Source: JAABRE01 sp964413275 (GTDB taxonomy: Bacteria > Cyanobacteriota > Cyanobacteriia > Cyanobacteriales > JAABRE01). From it: a stretch of DNA of 64,000 nucleotides. The position numbers and the translations under genes were made by a program. The notes beneath the pieces are model-generated. The model had not been told where the DNA came from and ran no database searches. It saw only the letters and a list, made by a program, of their open reading frames with translations. The stretch is taken from assembly GCA_964413275.1 (NCBI GenBank), contig CAYPSO010000004.1:1-64000 (forward strand). Reading direction: 5' to 3'. Of the stretch, positions 7,327 to 17,455 are shown one piece after another; position 1 is the first letter of the stretch; every line of letters begins with the position of its first letter.

Positions 7327-10300
7327 ATGAATAACTTGAATATTCGACAAATACTCCAAAAAAATATTCCCCTAATTATCTTAACTTTATTCGGATTTTT
7401 AGGGAATTTCTGGCATATCCCGATGTTTTTCGGGATTGATTTTCTTTTGGGTAGTATATTTGTCTTATTAATTGTTTATTATTATGGTTTTATTCCAGGT
7501 GTAATTGCTAGTATTATTGCTGCTAGTTATACTTATCAACTTTGGGGACATCCCTATGCAATTATTATTTTTACTTTAGAAACTGTATTTGTCGGTTGGC
7601 AATTACGTCGTGGTCAAGATAATATTGTATTTTTATCAGCAATTTATTGGTTAATAATAGGTATTCCTTTAATATTATTATTTTATGGTTTAATTTTATC
7701 AGTACCTTGGTATGGTACTATTTTAATAGTTTTTAAACAATCTGTTAATGGGATATTTAATGGTTTAGTCGCTAATTTAATTATAAATTATTTACCTTTA
7801 GATAAGATATTAGGTTACAAAAGTAATATTAAGCAACTATCTCTACAACAAACAATTTCTAATCTATTAATATCTTTTGTATTTTTGCCAGTTTTAATTA
7901 TTACTATTTTAAACGGTCAACAAATTATTAAAACCATTGAAAATCAGATAACTATTGAGTTAAATTCCGTTACTCAACCCATAGTAGCAAATACCAATTT
8001 TTGGTATGAACAACATTTTTATTCTGTAAGACAATTATCCCAAGTTGCCGCGCAAGCTGATGATATTTCGGTTTTACAAAATAATATAACTTTACTCAAA
8101 AACTCTTTACCTGATTTTCTACAAATGTGTGTTACTGATGTGGATGGTAACATAATTGCTGCTGAACCTAATCTTAAAGAAAAAGGGCAAACAATAATTG
8201 GTACTAATATCAGTAATAAACTTGAATTTAAGCAAACTAAAGCTACTTTAACAGCTATTGCTACTGATGTTCATGTTGATGATAATTATCCTTTACCCCA
8301 TGTAGGAATTATGCTTCCTATTTTGGTTAATAATCAATTTCAAGGTATTGCCTATGGTTCTTTAAATATAGAACAAATCAAGAAAGTGTTAACTGAAAGT
8401 GTTAGAGAAGAATCATTAAAAATAACATTAATAGATAGAAATAATAAAATTATTACTACCACAGGCACAACTCTTAATAATATGGACGAATTTAAACCAA
8501 AACAAAATCGAGAAATTCGTCCTCTTAATTCTAATATATATCAATCTTTACCTAAAGCAAATGGCACACCTATTATGGTGCGTTGGCATGAATCATTTTA
8601 TGTTAAAGAGATTGGATTTTCCTCAACTATTCCTTGGAAAATAATAGTAGAAATTCCGACCAATAGCTATATAGATTATATTCAAGAATTATATGTTAAA
8701 AGTTTAGCCTTAATGTTATTAATTACGGTATTAGCATTATTTATCGCAATTATTTTAAGCAAAAAATTAGTAAAACCTTTATTAATTTTAACCAATTTGA
8801 CTAATAATTTACCAGCAAAATTAGCAGAAGATAATACTAGCATAGAATTACCTGATAGTACCATTCAAGAAATTGCGACATTAAGTTATAATTTTAAATT
8901 AATGGTAGAAGTTTTTAAACAACAATTTCACGAAATTAAACAAGTTAATAACAACTTAGAAGATAACATTAATGAAAGAACTAACGCATTATTAAAATTA
9001 AATAATGAATTAAGGGTTGAAATTACAGAAAGAGAATATATTCAGAAACAATTAATAGAAAAAGAAGAAAGATATGATTTAGCAGTTTCTGGCACTAATG
9101 ATGGAATCTGGGATTGGCATTTAAAACTTAATACTGTTTATTATTCTCCTACTTGGATGAGAATTTTAGGTTATAAATATCAATCTTTACCTACTCTAAT
9201 TTCTAGTTGGTTAAATAATATACATCCTGATGATTTAGAAAAAACACTTACAGATATTAACAATCATATTAAACGAAAAACACAATTGTACGAAAATATT
9301 CATCGTGTTAAACATCGAAATGGCCATTATATTTGGATTTCTGCTAAAGGAAAATGTATTTACGATGAAGAAGATAAACCCTATCGTTTAGTGGGAACAA
9401 TTACTGATATTACTGATAAAAAAATAGCTGAAGAACAACTTAAAAAAGCAAAAGAAGAAGCAGAAACAGCTAATCGTAGTAAAAGTGAATTTTTAGCAAC
9501 TATGAGTCATGAAATTCGCACTCCGATGAATGCAGTTATTGGTATGACGGGGTTACTTTTAGATACACATTTAGATAAACAACAACGAGAGTTTGTCGAA
9601 ATTATTCGGAATAGTGGCGATGCTTTACTGACCATTATTAACGATATTCTTGATTTTTCTAAAATTGAATCTGGCAAATTAGAACTAGAAGAACAACCTT
9701 TTAATCTTCGTACTTGTATTGAAGAATCTTTAGATTTACTAGCGTCAAAAGCTAGTAGTAAAAACCTTGAATTAGCTTATTTCATGACTCCCAATACTCC
9801 AGAAATAGTTATGGGAGATGTGACCAGGTTAAGACAAATTTTGGTTAATTTAATTAGTAATGCTGTTAAATTTACCGAAACCGGTGAAGTAGTAATTTCC
9901 GTTGACTCAACCATAATTAATGATCGGAAAAATAATTTAACAACTTGTTCAATTCAATTTTCTGTGCGTGATACGGGTATTGGTATTCCTCCTCAACGTA
10001 TGGATAGATTATTTAAACCCTTTAGTCAAGTTGATGCTTCGACAACTCGTAATTATGGTGGTACTGGTTTAGGTTTAGTTATTAGTCATAGATTAACCAC
10101 AATGATGGGTGGTCAAATGTGGGTAGAAAGTGGCGGTTTTTATGGTGGTAATCCACCGGAAAAATGGAATTGTCAACGTTCAAAAGTTGGTTGTACTTTC
10201 TTTTTTAATATTATTAGTAGTCCTGTGTATTCTTCTTGTTTAGTAAATCAGTTTGAATCTAATAATGTATTAGAAGATAAACAAGTATTAATTGTTGATG

Positions 10301-11505
10301 ATAATCAGACTAATCGTCAGGTTTTAATTATGCAAACCCAATCTTTTGGCATGATTCCTTTAGCAGTATCTTCTGCCCAAGAAGCTTTAAATATTTTAAA
10401 AACAAAAAATACTTTTGACTTAGCTATTCTTGATATGCAAATGCCACAAATGGATGGACTCATGTTAGCTAGAGAAATTCGTAATGCTCCATCTGGAAAA
10501 AATTTACCTTTAGTTATGCTAACTTCCATTGGTAATAATGAAATATCTGTAAGAAATTCAGATATTCATTGGGCAGCTTATTTGAATAAACCAATTAAAC
10601 AGTCTCACCTTCATAATATTTTAGTTAATATTTTTACTAAACAACCGATTAATCTTAATAAATCTCAATTATATTCAACAATTTTTGACTCACAAATGGG
10701 ACAAAACTTACCATTAAAAATTTTGTTAGCTGAAGATAATGTTGTTAATCAAAAAGTTGCCATTAATATTTTAAAACGTCTCGGTTATCGTGCTGATGTG
10801 GTAGCTAATGGTTTAGAAGTTTTAGAAGCCATAGCTCGCCAATTTTATGATGTGATTTTGATGGATGTACAAATGCCAGAAATGGATGGTTTAACTGCAA
10901 CTCGTCAGATTAGGGAAAGAGAAAAACAATTAAGCCAAAAATCTCCTGTAATTATTGCTATGACAGCTAATGCGATGCAAGGAGATAAAGAAATTTGTTT
11001 AGAAGCAGGCATGAATGATTATATTAGTAAACCTATCCGCGTTCAAGAATTAATAAATGCTTTATATCAATATGAATCTCATTATAATAGAAACAAAGAA
11101 ATTATCGAACACAAAGAAGAAATAATGACTGATTCTAATAGTATTAGCCCTGCTACTTTAGATCAAACAGCTTGGAATGAATTGCTAGAGATAGTATCTG
11201 ATGGAGATAATGAATTATTAATTGAATTAATTGATTCCTATTTAGAAGATGCTCCTGAATTAATCAAATCTATTCAAGAAGGTATTGCTAAATCAGAAGC
11301 TAGTTTATTACAAAGAGCAGCCCATACTCTTAAATCCAGTAGTGCTTCTTTAGGTGCTGCTACTCTTTCTGAATTTTGTAAACAATTAGAATTGATGGGC
11401 AGTAATGGAGAGATTACCCAAGCTAAATTAATGGTAAATGATTTATTGCTTGAATATCAAAGAACAGAAAAGGCTTTACGCTTAGAAATCGAGAAACTAA
11501 ATTAA
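7327..11505 (+). CDS. Hybrid sensor histidine kinase with Cache, HAMP, PAS, two receivers and HPt
   Basis: A 1392-residue membrane phosphorelay protein. Order: MASE1-like multi-helix membrane region at about 14-195, extracytoplasmic Cache-like sensor at 205-455, a helix at 458-480, HAMP at about 480-535, coiled coil, PAS with PAC at 605-720, HisKA with phospho-His H728 in SHEIRTP, HATPase ending in GGTGLGLVIS, REC1 with D1036 (LDMQMPQMDG), REC2 with D1180 (MDVQMPEMDG) and a C-terminal HPt with H1333 in AHTLKSSSASLG. All phosphorylation residues are present. No response regulator gene is adjacent, so the output partner is unknown. It is followed by repeats and the acyl cluster. Confidence 0.9.
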   Translation: MNNLNIRQILQKNIPLIILTLFGFLGNFWHIPMFFGIDFLLGSIFVLLIVYYYGFIPGVIASIIAASYTYQLWGHPYAIIIFTLETVFVGWQLRRGQDNIVFLSAIYWLIIGIPLILLFYGLILSVPWYGTILIVFKQSVNGIFNGLVANLIINYLPLDKILGYKSNIKQLSLQQTISNLLISFVFLPVLIITILNGQQIIKTIENQITIELNSVTQPIVANTNFWYEQHFYSVRQLSQVAAQADDISVLQNNITLLKNSLPDFLQMCVTDVDGNIIAAEPNLKEKGQTIIGTNISNKLEFKQTKATLTAIATDVHVDDNYPLPHVGIMLPILVNNQFQGIAYGSLNIEQIKKVLTESVREESLKITLIDRNNKIITTTGTTLNNMDEFKPKQNREIRPLNSNIYQSLPKANGTPIMVRWHESFYVKEIGFSSTIPWKIIVEIPTNSYIDYIQELYVKSLALMLLITVLALFIAIILSKKLVKPLLILTNLTNNLPAKLAEDNTSIELPDSTIQEIATLSYNFKLMVEVFKQQFHEIKQVNNNLEDNINERTNALLKLNNELRVEITEREYIQKQLIEKEERYDLAVSGTNDGIWDWHLKLNTVYYSPTWMRILGYKYQSLPTLISSWLNNIHPDDLEKTLTDINNHIKRKTQLYENIHRVKHRNGHYIWISAKGKCIYDEEDKPYRLVGTITDITDKKIAEEQLKKAKEEAETANRSKSEFLATMSHEIRTPMNAVIGMTGLLLDTHLDKQQREFVEIIRNSGDALLTIINDILDFSKIESGKLELEEQPFNLRTCIEESLDLLASKASSKNLELAYFMTPNTPEIVMGDVTRLRQILVNLISNAVKFTETGEVVISVDSTIINDRKNNLTTCSIQFSVRDTGIGIPPQRMDRLFKPFSQVDASTTRNYGGTGLGLVISHRLTTMMGGQMWVESGGFYGGNPPEKWNCQRSKVGCTFFFNIISSPVYSSCLVNQFESNNVLEDKQVLIVDDNQTNRQVLIMQTQSFGMIPLAVSSAQEALNILKTKNTFDLAILDMQMPQMDGLMLAREIRNAPSGKNLPLVMLTSIGNNEISVRNSDIHWAAYLNKPIKQSHLHNILVNIFTKQPINLNKSQLYSTIFDSQMGQNLPLKILLAEDNVVNQKVAINILKRLGYRADVVANGLEVLEAIARQFYDVILMDVQMPEMDGLTATRQIREREKQLSQKSPVIIAMTANAMQGDKEICLEAGMNDYISKPIRVQELINALYQYESHYNRNKEIIEHKEEIMTDSNSISPATLDQTAWNELLEIVSDGDNELLIELIDSYLEDAPELIKSIQEGIAKSEASLLQRAAHTLKSSSASLGAATLSEFCKQLELMGSNGEITQAKLMVNDLLLEYQRTEKALRLEIEKLN

Positions 11506-11545
11506 TAGAGAAGACAGGAGACAGTTTTTTCATTAAACATTAGAC

Positions 11546-11650
11546 GAATTGCAGAAGTCAGGCAATAGGCAATAGGCAATAGTTAGATAAATTCAGGTTT
11601 TCTGTATTAGAATTGATTTACGAGTTACTTATGCAAGAGGTCTATTGAAC
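11546..11650 (+). repeat. Left copy of a ~105-nt direct repeat flanking the acyl/glycosyl cluster
   Basis: It begins GAATT...GTCAGGCAATAGG and ends with an ACGAGT...GCAAGAGGTCT block. A similar copy in the same orientation and order lies at 23009-23115, so the two copies bracket the block 11833-23060. The end blocks match best and the middle is diverged. It could be two members of a dispersed repeat family rather than a transposition footprint. Confidence 0.55.
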
Positions 11651-11667
11651 ATTGATAAATGACAACC

Positions 11668-11758
11668 GCTAACTGCTAACTGCTAACTGCTAATCGCTAA
11701 CAGCTAACCGCTAATCGCTAACAGCTAACAGCTAATTGCTAATCGCTAATCGCTAAAA
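11668..11758 (+). repeat. Thirteen in-register heptamers GCTAAYN (STRR-type)
   Basis: Thirteen consecutive 7-nt units beginning GCTAA, with the last two bases varying (CT, TC, CA, CC, TT, AA). This is a short tandemly repeated repetitive sequence of the type known from cyanobacteria. It lies about 75 nt upstream of the fatty acyl-AMP ligase start, in the 327-nt gap that otherwise holds only the flanking repeat. Confidence 0.9.
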
Positions 11759-11832
11759 AATTAGTTTTGTAATTTTTTGGTAAAGTTAGCCCTATTTCAT
11801 TAGATAAGTAGTTAAAATATGGCTAAAAAGAG

Positions 11833-13668
11833 ATGAACTATCTCCCAGTCATTATGAAAGATACTATTGAAATTAATACATTAGTTGACTTGCTCAGTTA
11901 TAGAGCCACAACTCAGACAAATAAACACGCTTATAGTTTTTTAATTGACGGTAAAAAAGAAAGTGCTCCTTTAACTTATGGAGAATTACATCATCAAGCA
12001 AAAGCAATCGCTGCTTTTCTGCAACAGCAAAAAGTTAAAGGAGAAAGAGCCTTATTACTCTATCCCCAAGGATTAGAAGTAGTAGCCGCTTTTTGTGCTT
12101 GTTTATACGCAGGAGTAATCGCAATTCCCGTGCCTCCTCCAGAATCGGGTAGATTAAAGCGCACTTTACCCAGATTGCGCTCCATTGTTAAAGATGCACA
12201 GGCATCTATTGTCCTCACTAATGCCAGTATTTTAGAATTAGTGGCTAATGTTGAGGATGAATTTCCTGAATTTGCCCAAATGCGTTGGATAGATACCGCC
12301 GAAGTGGATTTAAGTTTAGCGGATAAATGGGAAAATCCCCATGTTGATAAGGATACCCTAGCCTATTTACAATATACTTCTGGCTCAACTTCCACTCCTA
12401 AAGGCGTAATGTTAAGTCACTATAACCTGATGCACCATGCCAGATATTTACAACAAGCCTGTGGTTATGAAGACAAAAGCGTTACCCTAACTTGGATGCC
12501 CTATTTTCACGATTATGGCTTAGTAGAAGGTATTACAGTGCCTTTATATAATGGGCATCCTTGCTATCTCATGTCACCTTTTGCCTTTATTAAACGCCCC
12601 ATCCAATGGTTGCGGAATATTGGTAAATATAAAGTTACCCATTCCCAAGCTCCTAACTTTGCCTACGATTTATGCGTCAGAAAAATTAGCCCTAAACAAA
12701 TTGCTGAATTAGATTTAAGTAGCTGGGAAGCCGCCGGCAATGCAGCCGAGCCAATTAACCCCAAAGTATTGTTAGAGTTTGCTGATAAATTTGCCGAAGC
12801 AGGGTTTCAATGGACAAGCTTTGCACCTGCCTATGGATTAGCAGAATATACCCTTCTTGTTTCCAATAAACCCAAAGGTACAAAACCCGTATTTTGTGCT
12901 GTAGAAAGTGCCAGTTTAGAACAAGATAAAATTGTACCAGCAAATCCCGACCAAGAAGAAGGAGTAAGGATTTTACCTAGCTGTGGGCGATTGGTTTGTG
13001 ATACCCAAGTAGCCATTGTACATCCCGATACTCTTACCCGTTGCACTGAGGATGAAGTAGGAGAAATTTGGGTTAAAGATGAAAGTGTAGCCCAAGGATA
13101 TTGGCAACGTATCGAAGAAACAGAAAAAACCTTTCGAGCCTATACCAAAGATACACAAGAAGGGCCATTTTTACGCACAGGAGATTTGGGATTTTTTCGA
13201 GAAGGGGAATTATATATTAATGGCAGGATTAAAGATTTAATTATTGTCAGAGGTACAAACCACTATCCCCAGGATTTAGAATGGAGCGTACAAAATCTTA
13301 ACCCTGCTTTACGCCCGGATTATGGTGCAGCCTTTTCTATTGAAGTTGAAGGAGAAGAACAAGTAGTTATCGTTCAAGAAATAGAAAGACGCACCGAAAA
13401 TTTAGATGCAGAAAAAATACTTGCAGACATCCGCCAAGAAATATCAGAACAACACGAACTACAATTATATGCGATCGTCTTAGCTAAATCTGGAACAATT
13501 CTGAAAACAGCTAGTGGTAAAATTCAACGTCGTGCTTGTCGTGCCAATTTTTTAGCAGGTAAAATTAATACCATTGCTGACTGGTGCGAAGACATTAAAC
13601 AAAGCTCTAAATTTAAAACTTTAGAAAAAGAAGTCGAAAATTTAGAAAATCGAATTAAAACTCATTAA
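11833..13668 (+). CDS. Fatty acyl-AMP ligase (FAAL)
   Basis: A 611-residue ANL-superfamily enzyme that activates a free fatty acid as acyl-AMP and loads it on an acyl carrier protein. The AMP motif begins at Y181 (YTSGSTSTPKGVMLSH), then MPYFHDYGLVEG, YGLAEYTLLVSNKPKG, VGEIWVKDESVAQGYW, RTGDLGF and NGRIKDLIIVRGTNHYPQD. The FAAL-type DYGLVEG and GYW blocks, and a downstream ACP gene, favour FAAL over acyl-CoA synthetase. The start is either this ATG or one seven codons on. It leads the same-strand block with an ACAD, ACP and MBOAT; fatty-acid chain length cannot be read here. Confidence 0.9.
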   Translation: MNYLPVIMKDTIEINTLVDLLSYRATTQTNKHAYSFLIDGKKESAPLTYGELHHQAKAIAAFLQQQKVKGERALLLYPQGLEVVAAFCACLYAGVIAIPVPPPESGRLKRTLPRLRSIVKDAQASIVLTNASILELVANVEDEFPEFAQMRWIDTAEVDLSLADKWENPHVDKDTLAYLQYTSGSTSTPKGVMLSHYNLMHHARYLQQACGYEDKSVTLTWMPYFHDYGLVEGITVPLYNGHPCYLMSPFAFIKRPIQWLRNIGKYKVTHSQAPNFAYDLCVRKISPKQIAELDLSSWEAAGNAAEPINPKVLLEFADKFAEAGFQWTSFAPAYGLAEYTLLVSNKPKGTKPVFCAVESASLEQDKIVPANPDQEEGVRILPSCGRLVCDTQVAIVHPDTLTRCTEDEVGEIWVKDESVAQGYWQRIEETEKTFRAYTKDTQEGPFLRTGDLGFFREGELYINGRIKDLIIVRGTNHYPQDLEWSVQNLNPALRPDYGAAFSIEVEGEEQVVIVQEIERRTENLDAEKILADIRQEISEQHELQLYAIVLAKSGTILKTASGKIQRRACRANFLAGKINTIADWCEDIKQSSKFKTLEKEVENLENRIKTH

Positions 13669-13670
13669 TG

Positions 13671-13695
13671 GTAGGGTGGGCAATGCCCACCCTAC
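13671..13695. repeat. 25-nt perfect palindrome between FAAL and ACAD genes
   Basis: Arms GTAGGGTGGGCA and TGCCCACCCTAC around a single A, starting 2 nt after the FAAL stop codon. It is a dispersed family: a partial copy follows the glutathione reductase gene (33946-33965) and half copies occur elsewhere in the window. There is no T-run after it, so it need not stop transcription, but the hairpin could affect mRNA processing inside this operon. Confidence 0.85.
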
Positions 13696-13725
13696 TTTAA
13701 AAAATTCATCATTTTTACTAAAATC

Positions 13726-15534
13726 ATGACAAAATTAAAACAATATCGGTTAGCCGAAAAATTAGAACAAGATTTAGGAAGTCCAGAAAATCCCGATAAC
13801 CTATTATCCTATAAACAAGTAATTGACATCGACGAAACTGAAGAATTTCCCCATAAAGAAATTGAATGGCTTTATAACTGGAAATTACAACATCATTATA
13901 TTCCTGTTAACTGCGGAGGCGAATTTACGAGTTTTGAAGAATTTTTAGCTTATGTTAGGGTATTAGCTCGTAGGGATTTAACCACAGGAATTGCTTTTAC
14001 TACCTTATTTTGGTCTTTTATTACTTGGATGGCTGGTACAGAAGAACAAAAACGCAATTTATCCCATTATATTCGAGAAGAACATGGGGCAATGTGCTTA
14101 GGTTATTCTGAAAAAGAGCATGGTGCAGATTTAGTCGGTGGCGATTTAACTGCTACAAAAGTTGAAGGCGGTTATCTTTTAAATGGGGAAAAATGGCCGA
14201 TAAACAGAGCTACTATTTCAGGAGTTTCCTATATTTTAGCCCGTACAGATTCAGAAGGTGGAGCTAGATGCCTATCATTATTTATGGTAGAAAAAAGTAA
14301 GATAGATGCCAATAATTATTACAATTTACCAAAAATTCTAACCCACGGAATCCGTGCTTCTGATATGAGCGGTATTGGTTTTAAAGATTGTTTTGTACCC
14401 GATTCTATGTTAATTGGGGAAGAAGGACAAGGTTTAGAAATTGCCCTCAAAGGATTCCAAATTACCCGTACTTTATGCGCTGCTTTTTCTCACGGTGCTG
14501 CCGATACCGCCCTGAGAACTACTTTAAAATTTGCTTTAAATCGTGTAATTTACGAGAAAACCGTTTTTGATATGCCCCAACCTCGTAAAGTTTTGACTGA
14601 CGCTTTTTTAGATATTTTAATTTGCGATTGTGAAAGTATAGGAGCAGCTAGGGGTTTTCATATTGTACCCGAACAATTTAGTGTTTGGGCAGCAGTGGTT
14701 AAATATTTTGTTCCCATGCAATTGGAAAATATGGTTAACAATATTTCTGCTGTTTTAGGCTCACGTTTTTATCTGCGAGAAGAACATGATTTTGGCATAT
14801 TCCAAAAAGCACTTAGGGATAATGCCATTATTAGTGTTTTTGATGGTAGCACGGTAGTTAATTTACACGCTTTAATTCTGCAATTTCGTCAATTAGCTAA
14901 ATATCGTGCCAGAAGAAAACCCAAAATCATGGAGGGTATTCAACAACGTTTAGAAGCTATTTTTAGTTTAGAGCAAGATGTGCCAACCTTTGAGCCGCAG
15001 AAATTAGAATTATTTGGTAGAGGTGCAGATGATGGTTTACAAGGTTTAGAAATTGCCCTGCAGCAACTAGAAGATTTACAAAATACATCAGAAGTAGATA
15101 AGGAGGTGTTAGCTCATCTCACTCGTTTGGGTAATATGGTTTTAGAAGAGTTAAATACTCACGATGAATTAATCGCCCAATCTAAGTTTGAATATGGACA
15201 TAATCAATCCCCTGAATTATTTGAAATGGCCAAGAAATATTGCACCTTGCACGCTGCTGCTTGTTGCTTACATATGTGGCTTTATAATCGTCAAAATTTA
15301 GGGGAATTTTTTGCCCAAGGTGAATGGTTAGTGTTAGCTTTACATCGGCTTTTACGAACTATGAAACCTTTATCTTATAGCATATCTGAAACTTACGAAA
15401 ACAATTTAACTCAAGAAATGGTTAAACTATATCAATTCGAGAAAATGTTTTCGATTGTACCTTTCCAATTAGCCCAACTTAACCCAAAAGAGGATATTAA
15501 AAATGACAGTAACCAACTCCAATTCCAAGTCTAA
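13726..15534 (+). CDS. Acyl-CoA-dehydrogenase-like flavoprotein acting with FAAL/ACP
   Basis: A 602-residue protein with an acyl-CoA dehydrogenase core: N-terminal helical domain, flavin/substrate beta region GAMCLGYSEKEHGADL followed by LLNGEKWPINRA, and C-terminal helical bundle with FQITRTLCAAFSHGAADTAL. It is longer than the usual 380-residue enzymes because of an added C-terminal helical domain. Its position between a FAAL and an ACP, overlapping the ACP gene by 32 nt, suggests that it works on acyl-ACP and introduces an alpha,beta double bond. That role is inference from context. The expected catalytic glutamate was not pinned down by eye. Confidence 0.82.
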   Translation: MTKLKQYRLAEKLEQDLGSPENPDNLLSYKQVIDIDETEEFPHKEIEWLYNWKLQHHYIPVNCGGEFTSFEEFLAYVRVLARRDLTTGIAFTTLFWSFITWMAGTEEQKRNLSHYIREEHGAMCLGYSEKEHGADLVGGDLTATKVEGGYLLNGEKWPINRATISGVSYILARTDSEGGARCLSLFMVEKSKIDANNYYNLPKILTHGIRASDMSGIGFKDCFVPDSMLIGEEGQGLEIALKGFQITRTLCAAFSHGAADTALRTTLKFALNRVIYEKTVFDMPQPRKVLTDAFLDILICDCESIGAARGFHIVPEQFSVWAAVVKYFVPMQLENMVNNISAVLGSRFYLREEHDFGIFQKALRDNAIISVFDGSTVVNLHALILQFRQLAKYRARRKPKIMEGIQQRLEAIFSLEQDVPTFEPQKLELFGRGADDGLQGLEIALQQLEDLQNTSEVDKEVLAHLTRLGNMVLEELNTHDELIAQSKFEYGHNQSPELFEMAKKYCTLHAAACCLHMWLYNRQNLGEFFAQGEWLVLALHRLLRTMKPLSYSISETYENNLTQEMVKLYQFEKMFSIVPFQLAQLNPKEDIKNDSNQLQFQV

Positions 15535-15889
15535 TCAAGAAGTAGAAACAGTACAAAACTGGTTGATAGATAAACTTGCCGAACAACTTTCTTTAGATTC
15601 TCAAACTATTAGTATTAGTGAATCTTTAACCCGTTATGGTTTAGATTCCATTGACGCAGTAACCATGGTTGGTGACTTAGAAGATTGGCTTGATTTAGAG
15701 TTACCCTCAACCCTATTTTGGGATTACCCAACTATCGAAAAATCTTCCCAATATTTAGCCGAAAATTTTGATTTATCTGAGTCTTTAAGCGAGACTGAAA
15801 CGAGTAGTAAACCAGCAGAAAAAACACCAGAGCCAGTTGGTGCAGCTTCTAGTAAAGGTGGTTTATTTGGTCGTTTAATGGGTAGATAA
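15503..15889 (+). CDS. Acyl carrier protein
   Basis: A 128-residue carrier protein. The 4'-phosphopantetheine attachment serine is S49 in RYGLDSIDAV, followed by LEDWLDLELPSTLFWDYPTI, the typical ACP helix II-III region of modular-type carriers. The C-terminal 40 residues are a low-complexity acidic tail ending GGLFGRLMGR. The start codon lies inside the ACAD gene with AAAGAGG upstream, implying translational coupling. It is expected to carry the acyl group between the FAAL, the ACAD and the membrane acyltransferase. A weak hairpin (15922-15948) follows in the 103-nt gap to the MBOAT gene. Confidence 0.9.
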   Translation: MTVTNSNSKSNQEVETVQNWLIDKLAEQLSLDSQTISISESLTRYGLDSIDAVTMVGDLEDWLDLELPSTLFWDYPTIEKSSQYLAENFDLSESLSETETSSKPAEKTPEPVGAASSKGGLFGRLMGR

Positions 15890-15992
15890 ATAGGATTTTC
15901 CTACTTACTTCTGATGGGAAAAGTTGGTGTTTACCTATTAAGCCAACTCACTCCCTATTTATAATTAAAATTTTAAATAAAAAAATAAAGCC

Positions 15993-17450
15993 TTGAATTA
16001 CTCAGATTTTTCTTTTTGGTGGATCTTAATACTATTTTGTATTCCTTTTTTTTCCATTCGTTTTTTAGCAAATCAATTTAATCTTTGGCGAGGCATTTTT
16101 GATGGTATTGGTTTGGCAGCTTTGTCAATGATCCTGTTTTATAATGCTAGTCCTGCTAGTTTTATTATTTTTATATTTGAGATAATTGTTAACTATTTGA
16201 TGGTGCAGTATATGCTCCGTCGTCAGGGGGCTGAAGCTAAATTCATCGCCACAATTATTATTATTTTTGATGTAGCTGTTTTAGCTTATTTTAAATATTT
16301 GACATTTTTTGTAGAAGATATTGTGGGCTTAGTTTTTTCACTACCTCAAAATTGGCAAAGTAGTTTTCCTATTCCTATTAGTAATAGAATCCCTCCGGGG
16401 GTTTCTTTTTATACATTTCAAATGGTTGCTTTTGTCGTCGATTCTCTTAATTCTCGCAAAAAGAAACCGATTGAATTTCTCGATTATATCAATTTTATTG
16501 CCTTTTTCCCTCAAATTGTGGCAGGGCCAATTGAAAGAAGAATAGATTTATTACCACAAATTAGTAAATTCAAGTTTAAATTTACCGCAGAAAATTTTGA
16601 TGAGGGTTTTCGTTGGATTTCTTTAGGGTTATTCATGAAATTTGTTTTGGCTGATAATATTTCTCCCTATATTGAATTAAATGAAAGTGCTAATCCTTGG
16701 ATAATTTGGTTTTTTGCTTTCTTATTTACTCTGAAAATTTATTTTGATTTTGCCGGTTATAGTTTTATGGCAATGGGTTTAGCCAGAATGTTAGGAGTTA
16801 AACTAACAGTTAATTTTTTAGCCCCTTATACCTCTCAAAGTATTAACGAATTTTGGCGCAGATGGCATATTACTTTAAGCACCTGGTTTAGAGATTACGT
16901 TTTTATTCCTTTAATGGGATCGAAAAAACAGTTAGCAGCAACATTTTTATTTATTACTTTTACTTTATCTGGTTTTTGGCATGGTGCAGCTTGGAATTTT
17001 ATTATTTGGGGTGCATATCACGGTGCTTTGTTATTAGTATTACGCTATTTAGGAAGACCATTTCAAAGATTTATCAGTCAGTATTTAAAGAGATCAGAAT
17101 TTATTTCGTGGGGTTTAACTTTTGGTTCGGTTATTCTCGGTTGTTTATTCTTTATGGAAACAAATACTGGGAGATTATTTACTAAGTTGAAAACAATTAT
17201 TACTCCTTGGGATTATTCTCTTACTAATTTAGGAGATTTTATTCATTCATATAGTCCTAATGAAGGATGGACTTTAATTTTTACTTTATTATTAGCTGTA
17301 ATTGTTTTATTATTGGAGTTTATGGCAGTTTGGCAAAATAAATTTGAATATGAATTATTATTATCTCCTTGGGTATCGAGAAGTTTATTAGGTTTAACTA
17401 TTTTATTAGCTGCCAATGAACCTTCTGAATTTATTTATTTTGCATTTTAA
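15993..17450 (+). CDS. MBOAT-family membrane O-acyltransferase (AlgI/DltB-like)
   Basis: A 485-residue polytopic membrane protein with the MBOAT core RRWHITLSTWFRDYVFIPL and catalytic-region histidines H330 (GFWHGAAWN) and H343 (GAYHGAL). Other AlgI/DltB blocks are PPGVSFYTFQ, FFPQIVAGPIER and the C-terminal EFIYFAF. Such proteins move an acyl group from a cytoplasmic carrier thioester across the membrane to an extracytoplasmic hydroxyl. The start is TTG, because no ATG is available and the N-terminus already matches the family. It is directly downstream of FAAL-ACAD-ACP, so a fatty acyl donor is likely, in contrast to the acetyl or D-alanyl groups of AlgI and DltB. Confidence 0.9.
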   Translation: MNYSDFSFWWILILFCIPFFSIRFLANQFNLWRGIFDGIGLAALSMILFYNASPASFIIFIFEIIVNYLMVQYMLRRQGAEAKFIATIIIIFDVAVLAYFKYLTFFVEDIVGLVFSLPQNWQSSFPIPISNRIPPGVSFYTFQMVAFVVDSLNSRKKKPIEFLDYINFIAFFPQIVAGPIERRIDLLPQISKFKFKFTAENFDEGFRWISLGLFMKFVLADNISPYIELNESANPWIIWFFAFLFTLKIYFDFAGYSFMAMGLARMLGVKLTVNFLAPYTSQSINEFWRRWHITLSTWFRDYVFIPLMGSKKQLAATFLFITFTLSGFWHGAAWNFIIWGAYHGALLLVLRYLGRPFQRFISQYLKRSEFISWGLTFGSVILGCLFFMETNTGRLFTKLKTIITPWDYSLTNLGDFIHSYSPNEGWTLIFTLLLAVIVLLLEFMAVWQNKFEYELLLSPWVSRSLLGLTILLAANEPSEFIYFAF

Positions 17451-17455
17451 AGGTT

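Noticed and set aside
11668..11758. Regular repeats that might be read as a CRISPR array
   Set aside because: The units are 7 nt with no spacers, and no cas gene is present in the window.
12755..13158. Minus-strand open frames inside the FAAL gene
   Set aside because: They are overlapping shadows of a well-supported coding sequence and have no conserved motifs.
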